Assembly: GCA_903954205.1 (NCBI GenBank)
Contig: CAJBMR010000165.1
Span: 1-10,478 of the forward strand
Direction: 5' to 3'
Source: an uncultured bacterium
GTDB taxonomy: Bacteria > Actinomycetota > Actinomycetes > S36-B12
Length of the DNA: 10,478 nt
A program made the position numbers and the translations under genes. Positions 5,725 through 10,478 of this stretch are shown here, in pieces; within the stretch, counting starts at the first letter, position 1, and the number at the start of each line of letters is the position of its first letter. The notes beneath the pieces were generated by a model. It was not told where the DNA came from. It did no database searches and saw only the letters and a list, made by a program, of their open reading frames with translations.

Positions 5725-7212
5725 TCAGGCAGGGATTGTCTCGGCGACGCGTAGAGCATTGGCCGCGATGGTCAGAGCCGGGTTCTGGGCCCCCGACGAT
5801 GGGAAGAACGCCGAGTCGACGACGTAGAGGTTGTCGACATCATGGCTGCGGCAGTTCCGGTCGAGCACGCTCTCGCGCGGGTCTTCGCCCCCGGCTGCGG
5901 TGCCGCACATGTGCGAGTTCATCGAGATATCGAAGCGCTGCTCAAAGATGGCGACGTATCCCGCACCCTTGAGCAACTCGCGCGCCTTGGCCAGCATCAG
6001 CTCGTGCCGGTCGTAGTTGGTCCTGGTCCACGTGACCGTGATGCGTCCCTGCGAATCGAGACTGATCCGGTTCGCGGGGTCGGGGGTGTCCTCGGTCATC
6101 ACGAGCCACTCCATGCTCCGTGCGGCCATCGGCTTCAGCACAGAGAGGGGAGCCCGGGTCGCATGCGTCTTCATCATCGATGCCTGCACCTTGCCGATGC
6201 ACTGCAGTGTGCCGCCCGGGAAGCCATCGCCCATGTCGTCGTAGAAGTCATTGACGCAGGCGGTCTTCTGGAAAACAACATTGTTGGTACGACGCGGATC
6301 AATCGCTGCAATGTGCGAGTTGTTGTGGACCATGTAGCGAGTGCCAATCAGGCCCGAGGAGTTGGCCACGCCACTGCGCAGCAGCAGCGCCGCACTGTTG
6401 GCAGCCCCTGCCGAAAGCGCGAACACCCGGCCACTGACCTCGAGCGGCTCCCCATCGACGTGTCCGACCGCGCGAGCAATGCGTCCGGAGGCGTCAGTCT
6501 CCACTCGGTCGACGTACGCGCCCTCGATCAGGCGCACGCGACCGGTGGCGATCGCCGGCTCGAGAGCGCAGATCTCGGCATCGGACTTCGCATCCCACCT
6601 GCACGGGAATCCGTCGCATGTCCCGCAGCGGATGCATCGCCCACCCGGTCGCAGGTCGACACCCATCGCCGTGGTCGCCGGATGCACTCCCTGCTCGCTC
6701 AGCCGGCGGAGCGTCTCCGCGACATAGGGCTCGTGGGCGAGAGCGGGATAGGGGTAGGGCGCGCTGCGCCACGGCTCAAAGGGCGGCGTGTCACCGCCGT
6801 CGGGACCCGGCGCTCCGTGCACGTTGTAGAGGTGCTCTGCCTGCACGTAGTAGGGCTCGAGCTCGGCGTAACTGAAGGGCCACGCTGGGGATACGGCGGT
6901 CGGGTAGACCGTCTCCTCGAAGTCCCGCTCGCGCAGCCGTGGCAGGGAGGAGCCGTAGACCTTGGTGTTGCCACCGACGACGTAGTGGACGCCCGGGGCG
7001 TAGGGAGTCCCGTCGACGGTGTACCACGTGTCGTTGGGCTTATAGCGCTTCTCAACGAAGACCGCTTCGGGGGAGGTGTTCTCGGGCTCCTTGGGCAAGC
7101 GATGCCCTCGCTCGAGCACGAGTACGTCGACCCCCCGCTGCGCCAGGCCGTAGGCCAGCGTCGCACCACCCATGCCGCTACCGACAATGACGACGTCCGC
7201 GGACTCCTGCAT
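5725..7212 (-). CDS. GMC-family FAD-dependent oxidoreductase with cysteine cluster
   Basis: Encodes 495 residues from the ATG at 7210-7212. The FAD-binding motif GSGMGG is at 11-16, right after the short N-terminus, which supports this start over a GTG 24 bp upstream that would overlap the kinase gene. The C-terminal GMC domain shows SHMCGTAAGG (H434) and SSGAQNPALTIAANALR, with N477 in the usual second catalytic position. The family oxidises alcohols, sugars or sterols and passes electrons to oxygen or another acceptor. An unusual feature is a C-x2-C-x2-C-x4-C motif (C193, C196, C199, C204), which resembles the Cys-rich block of long-chain alcohol oxidase and cholesterol oxidase-like members. 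No signal peptide is seen. It starts 4 nt after the kinase stop, so it is very likely in the same transcript. The substrate cannot be assigned. Confidence 0.87.
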   Translation of the reverse strand: MQESADVVIVGSGMGGATLAYGLAQRGVDVLVLERGHRLPKEPENTSPEAVFVEKRYKPNDTWYTVDGTPYAPGVHYVVGGNTKVYGSSLPRLRERDFEETVYPTAVSPAWPFSYAELEPYYVQAEHLYNVHGAPGPDGGDTPPFEPWRSAPYPYPALAHEPYVAETLRRLSEQGVHPATTAMGVDLRPGGRCIRCGTCDGFPCRWDAKSDAEICALEPAIATGRVRLIEGAYVDRVETDASGRIARAVGHVDGEPLEVSGRVFALSAGAANSAALLLRSGVANSSGLIGTRYMVHNNSHIAAIDPRRTNNVVFQKTACVNDFYDDMGDGFPGGTLQCIGKVQASMMKTHATRAPLSVLKPMAARSMEWLVMTEDTPDPANRISLDSQGRITVTWTRTNYDRHELMLAKARELLKGAGYVAIFEQRFDISMNSHMCGTAAGGEDPRESVLDRNCRSHDVDNLYVVDSAFFPSSGAQNPALTIAANALRVAETIPA

Positions 7213-7216
7213 GCGC

Positions 7217-9424
7217 CTATCCCACCACGGCCGCACCCTCAGCCGCCAGAGAGGAGGTGCGCGACACGATGACGGTTACCTCCGCGGTGAGGTGGTGCTC
7301 GGCGCCGACGTACTCCACCTCGACGGCGCACTCCCCCACCTGGTCGGACCAGCCGGGCACGAACTGGGCCTGTGCGGCTACGACGGCGGGCACGGTGATC
7401 GTGAGGTAGTCGTCGTACCCGTCTGCGAAGACATGGATGCTTGCACCCGCGTCGGGATCGGAAGTGACCATCCGGGTGAGCGCGGTGACTAGGTCCGGAT
7501 CGAGGGGCCGAGGATCGGTCGATCCGCGCAGGGCACGCACGAGCACGGGCACCTCTTGCGCAGCCGCCGACGCGACTATCTGGCGCGCCGCCAGGACGAA
7601 GCCCCCCGATGTGAGGGGATCCGCCTGCAACGAGGACCGGATCGACGACTCCACCGTGCGCAACTGCCGTCGTCCCGCATCGTCCAGGTCTGCGCCCTCG
7701 GCAATGCTCCACATGAGGGCCCACGCCTGGTCGATGCTGTCGCCCAGGACGCGGGCCATGTCGAGGTCGGCCTCTGTGCGCGCCATCTCCGTGATCTCGT
7801 TCTCCCATCGCTGCCGGTCTTCGCGCTCCCATCGCGCCGCGCTGCGTCCGCTGAGCCACGAGAGGACCAGGGCAGCCGGAATGAGGAGGGCAGAACTCAA
7901 CAGCACGTCCACCCCCTGGAGTGGGCAGCCCACCCCGGGGAGGAGATCAAGCCCGACAACGCCAGCCAGTGCCGGGACCACGAGCAGCCAAGTCCATCGA
8001 CTGCGCGCCCACAGCAGGATCGCGAAGAACGCATTGAGCGAGAGGTTGATCGTGGTGAGGACCAGAGGTGGCTCCGCGCATACCGGCTGCGCTGCAGCGA
8101 GACCCCAGGGCACCGCCGCCGCGAGAAGGGCGGCGAGCACCACGACCGCGAAGCCAACGGATCGACCGCGGAGCACCGTGACGACGCCGAGCGCGGTGAG
8201 TGCGCACGCAGCAAGGGTGACGGGGAGATAGGTGAGGGATGCGCCCGCGAGAAGCAGGAGGAACTGCACCGAACCGCCGAGCGCGCTGCCTACGAGCATG
8301 ACACCGATAAGCAACAGGAGGGTGCGGCCCGCGCTCGTGAATGATGGGTTTTGCCGGGGCACCGTGATGACGGAGCGATGCGGTTCCTCATGCAGGTGGG
8401 CGCCTTGAGCGGCAAGCGTTTCGACGATGACGGATCGGCCGATACCCGGAGTGGCGGTCGCGGCCGCGGGCGTGGATCCATCATCGTCCACCGTGATTCG
8501 CAGGTCGCCGCCAACATCGTCCACGACGACATTGATGCATTGGGCATCAGTGTGGCGGGTGACATTGCGCACGATCTCCCGCAGGATTGGCTCGAACTCC
8601 GCCACACGGGAGGCCATCGAATCACCCGTCCGCACGTGGACGTCGAGCGCTCCCGCGAAGTCGGCCCGGAGCCTGCTCTCCAGGTCTGACGGAACCCCGA
8701 CCGCGGCGGGACCCACGTCTCCATGGGGTGGCTGCGCGCGGCGATCGCGCGTCGTGAGCAGCTGCTCGCGCAAGCGGGTGCGCTCGATGTGCGGGGAGCG
8801 CAGCACATATCGCAGGTCGTTGAGGATCGTCTCGTGCGTGCGCGTGATGGTGTCGCGCCAGGCTCTGGTGCGCTCCTGGAGGGCAATGGATTCGGCGATG
8901 ACCTGCTCCTGCTCCGCCGCGCGGGTATCCCGCGCAGCAGCCTGGTCGAGGGTGGCATGCCAGGCCCACCACAGCCACAGCCCGGCGACGACCATCTGCA
9001 CGACGGCCACAAAGCCGACATTGACCGAGAGAGCCCCCACCTCGACGAAGAGGTCGGATCGGGCCGCGACCACGGACATCGCAAGGACCCCAAATCCGAT
9101 CCACGCCAGACCCCACGGGCGAGGGGTGATGAGCACCGCGAGGAAGACCAGCGTGTAGGTGCCCATGACGAGCGTGTCCACACGCGTGCCCGGAGAGGCC
9201 AGGCCCATCGCCACCACGAGCACGATGGCACTCAGGGACATCCAGGCAGCCCAGGTGCGTCGCCGCCACACGACACCTGCCGCCGCAAGCGCGCCAGCAA
9301 CTGCCACCGCGGCAGACGAAGTCGCGTCCGGAGGGGAGAGGACAAGGACGAGCACGACAATGGCAACAACGGCTGCACTGCCCCAGGCGATGGTCAGTGA
9401 CAATCCACCGCGAAGAGTCACCAC
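7217..9424 (-). CDS. Large membrane histidine kinase with two kinase-like halves, second half degenerate
   Basis: About 735 residues from the GTG at 9422-9424. First half: some six membrane segments (residues about 11-153), a coiled-coil-like stretch (about 157-188), a phosphoacceptor H197 in RTHETILND (the H-E/D-T pattern of NarL-type kinases), then an ATPase domain with N-box REIVRNVTRH (N287), DDDG at 313-316 and PGIGRS (G327, G329). Second half: six or seven more membrane segments (about 367-523), then a cytoplasmic part (about 530-720) that follows the first in outline but has no histidine at the phosphoacceptor site, Met652 at the N-box Asn position and no DxG or GxG box. It probably senses a membrane or redox signal and phosphorylates the divergently encoded regulator. 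An ATG at 9488-9490 would add 22 residues but run 11 bp into the regulator gene. GTG at 9421 is equally possible. Confidence 0.8.
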   Translation of the reverse strand: MVTLRGGLSLTIAWGSAAVVAIVVLVLVLSPPDATSSAAVAVAGALAAAGVVWRRRTWAAWMSLSAIVLVVAMGLASPGTRVDTLVMGTYTLVFLAVLITPRPWGLAWIGFGVLAMSVVAARSDLFVEVGALSVNVGFVAVVQMVVAGLWLWWAWHATLDQAAARDTRAAEQEQVIAESIALQERTRAWRDTITRTHETILNDLRYVLRSPHIERTRLREQLLTTRDRRAQPPHGDVGPAAVGVPSDLESRLRADFAGALDVHVRTGDSMASRVAEFEPILREIVRNVTRHTDAQCINVVVDDVGGDLRITVDDDGSTPAAATATPGIGRSVIVETLAAQGAHLHEEPHRSVITVPRQNPSFTSAGRTLLLLIGVMLVGSALGGSVQFLLLLAGASLTYLPVTLAACALTALGVVTVLRGRSVGFAVVVLAALLAAAVPWGLAAAQPVCAEPPLVLTTINLSLNAFFAILLWARSRWTWLLVVPALAGVVGLDLLPGVGCPLQGVDVLLSSALLIPAALVLSWLSGRSAARWEREDRQRWENEITEMARTEADLDMARVLGDSIDQAWALMWSIAEGADLDDAGRRQLRTVESSIRSSLQADPLTSGGFVLAARQIVASAAAQEVPVLVRALRGSTDPRPLDPDLVTALTRMVTSDPDAGASIHVFADGYDDYLTITVPAVVAAQAQFVPGWSDQVGECAVEVEYVGAEHHLTAEVTVIVSRTSSLAAEGAAVVG

Positions 9425-9441
9425 CTCGGAGCGCGGAGGGC

Positions 9442-9447
9442 TAGGCT
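9442..9447 (+). promoter_or_regulatory. Candidate -10 box (TAGGCT) for the response regulator gene
   Basis: TAGGCT fits TAnnnT and lies 32 bp before the regulator start, leaving a short leader that holds an AAGGGG ribosome site at 9467-9472 with seven bases to the ATG. The box lies in the 55-bp gap between divergent kinase and regulator genes. On the opposite strand the same CTAG core gives a weaker TAGCCC that could serve the kinase gene. No clear -35 hexamer is seen. Confidence 0.4.
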
Positions 9448-9479
9448 GCGGCCACGACTCCGGCGTAAGGGGCGACACG

Positions 9480-10130
9480 ATGCCTGGCAATTCCGCGCCT
9501 CACAATCGACTGGTGGTCCTCGAGGACCATCCTCTCGTTCGGGATGCGATGGTGAGCCTGCTTGTCCCTCATTTAGAGGACGTGGTGATCGTCTACGCCG
9601 GCGATTCCATCGGCGATGCCGCAATCGCGATCGAGAAGCAGGGTGCCGACCTGGTCATCCTCGACCTCGACTTGAACGACGGGCGCTCCCCTGTGCTCAA
9701 TGCGGCCGCGATGGCCGACCTGGGTGTCCCCGTGATCGTCGTGAGCGCCCTCGGGGATCCCGGGACCATCCGCGCCTGTCTCTCCGCGGGCGTACTCGGC
9801 TACGTCTCCAAGCAGGCCCGCCCGGACGAGGTGCTCCACGCCATCCAGGCGGCACTGCGGGGCGAGCCGACCATGTCGCCCGAGGTTGCCTCCGCACTCC
9901 TCCAGCCATCTGATGACCAACTCAATCTGTCGGAGCAGGAGCGCCGTGCCATGGTGCTCTATGCCTCGGGACTCAAGATGGAGTCGGTCGCACGCCGGAT
10001 GGGAGTCTCGCGCACGACGGCGGAGGAGTACATCAAGCGAGTGCGCGCCAAGGCGCGTAAGGCGGGTACGCCGGTGCCGACCAAAACCGACATGTACCGG
10101 ATGGCGCAGCGCGCCGGCATGCTGCCCTAG
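9480..10130 (+). CDS. NarL/LuxR-type two-component response regulator
   Basis: A 216-residue DNA-binding regulator. The receiver domain (about 9-130) has the acidic pair E15/D16, phosphoacceptor D62 in LVILDLDL, S89 at the switch Ser/Thr position and K111 in VSKQ. The C-terminal helix-turn-helix domain (about 148-216) has LSEQERRAMVLYASG and ARRMGVSRTTAEEYIKRVRAK, then a PVPTKTDMYRMA extension of the type seen in actinobacterial regulators rather than classical LuxR ends. Start: the ATG at 9480 has an AAGGGG site seven bases upstream and gives a normal N-terminus; the frame stays open upstream only because it runs antisense to the kinase gene. It is divergent from the kinase, its likely partner. 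Leu32 is a rare TTA codon (9573-9575). Its stop lies six bases from that of the convergent transporter gene. Confidence 0.9.
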   Translation: MPGNSAPHNRLVVLEDHPLVRDAMVSLLVPHLEDVVIVYAGDSIGDAAIAIEKQGADLVILDLDLNDGRSPVLNAAAMADLGVPVIVVSALGDPGTIRACLSAGVLGYVSKQARPDEVLHAIQAALRGEPTMSPEVASALLQPSDDQLNLSEQERRAMVLYASGLKMESVARRMGVSRTTAEEYIKRVRAKARKAGTPVPTKTDMYRMAQRAGMLP

Positions 10131-10134
10131 CAGC
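10121..10134. terminator. Short hairpin over the response regulator stop codon
   Basis: GCTGC-CCTA-GCAGC forms a 5-bp stem with a 4-base loop across the TAG stop at 10128-10130, just before the convergent transporter gene ends. It is too short to be a confident terminator and has no T-run. Confidence 0.2.
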
Positions 10135-10136
10135 AC

Positions 10137-10478
10137 TCACGGGTACCGCACGGGCCTCGCCGACGAGCCGGGCACATTGTTGGTCCCGTAGACCCGCACG
10201 AGGTAGCGCGCGGCGCCTGGATCGCCCGTCGCATCCAGGGCGTAGGGCCCGGCGTACCCCACGTAGTCGATATCGACACCGCGCCGCACGAGACGCAGGC
10301 AACGGGAGAGGGCGTCACATGGCGTGCCCACCGATGTGACGGACGGCAGTGCCGCTCGCACTCCCTCTGGCGTGACTTTGCCGAGCATTCGCCCGGATGC
10401 CTCCGCGGCGAGGATGGCGATCGCGGCCGCGTCGTAGGACTGCGGCGAGTACGCCGTCTGCTTCACCCCGGGCGCGAG
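10137..10478 (-). CDS. ABC transporter substrate-binding protein, LivK-like (Peripla_BP_6), C-terminal part
   Basis: The last 113 residues of a periplasmic-type binding protein; the gene continues past the right edge of the window, and the frame is open to base 10478 with no start needed inside. The segment SYDAAAIAILAAEAS followed by a GVRAALPSVTS helix and the ending GVDIDYVGYAGPYALD...GDP...Y.VRVY is characteristic of the branched-chain amino acid and amide binding proteins. In a Gram-positive actinobacterium it would be a lipoprotein on the outer face of the membrane, delivering ligand to a Liv-type permease that is not in view. Two cysteines (in GTPCDALSRC) may form a disulfide, as in related proteins. 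The ligand cannot be predicted. It converges with the response regulator, with only six bases between stop codons. Confidence 0.85.
   Translation of the reverse strand, partial: LAPGVKQTAYSPQSYDAAAIAILAAEASGRMLGKVTPEGVRAALPSVTSVGTPCDALSRCLRLVRRGVDIDYVGYAGPYALDATGDPGAARYLVRVYGTNNVPGSSARPVRYP

Noticed and set aside
5719..5730. Inverted repeat GCCTG-CT-CAGGC over the GMC stop as a terminator
   Set aside because: The usable stem is only about 4-5 bp with a tiny loop; it is expected by chance in this base composition.
7213..7236. Upstream GTG start for the GMC oxidoreductase
   Set aside because: It would overlap the kinase end by 20 bp and add residues before the FAD motif that the family does not need; the ATG at 7212 is better placed.
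5842..7272. Long plus-strand open frame (about 476 codons) antisense to the GMC gene
   Set aside because: It mirrors the oxidoreductase gene, shows no recognisable domain and has Arg/Gly/Val-rich low-complexity composition typical of antisense frames in GC-rich DNA. The minus-strand frame has clear FAD and GMC motifs.
9159..9479. N-terminal extension of the response regulator into the kinase gene
   Set aside because: The extension is antisense to kinase membrane segments and low in complexity; the ATG at 9480 has a good ribosome site and gives a standard receiver start.

Overview
The window is GC-rich, with codon third positions dominated by G and C, dense gene packing and TAGnnT-type -10 boxes directly before start codons. 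Together with the protein types (a NarL-like kinase and regulator pair, a LivK-like binding protein, an OafA-like acyltransferase) this points to a chromosomal segment of a high-GC actinobacterium, probably Micrococcales. That placement is inference; no rRNA or other marker gene is present. I see no tRNA, rRNA, insertion sequence, phage gene or CRISPR array.

Left part (1-2144, plus strand): the tail of an unidentified gene, then a membrane acyltransferase fused to an SGNH domain, probably an O-acetyltransferase for a surface glycan. It converges with a minus-strand pair (2134-4259): a PhyH-type Fe(II)/2-oxoglutarate dioxygenase and an IolG-like inositol dehydrogenase, joined by a 4-nt stop/start overlap. 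A perfect palindrome at 2130-2148 holds the stop codons of both converging genes and probably acts as a two-way terminator.

Middle (4340-5724): divergent from the dioxygenase is an alpha/beta hydrolase with an N-terminal hydrophobic segment. After it lies a 95-bp gap with more than four copies of a 14-bp tandem repeat, beginning inside the hydrolase's last codons. A small ABM-domain monooxygenase-like protein comes next on the minus strand, with a leaderless-type promoter.

Right part (5725-10478): a minus-strand GMC-type flavin oxidoreductase lies 4 nt behind a very large membrane histidine kinase. The kinase has two membrane-plus-kinase halves, the second lacking catalytic residues. Divergent from it is its likely partner, a NarL/LuxR-type response regulator. 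The window ends inside the 3' part of a LivK-like ABC transporter binding protein on the minus strand.

Reading as a whole: two apparent units stand out. One is an inositol-type oxidation pair (dioxygenase plus dehydrogenase). The other is a two-component system whose kinase gene reads into a flavin oxidoreductase and then a small ABM protein, suggesting that the system senses or controls a redox or small-molecule conversion. The molecules involved cannot be told from sequence.
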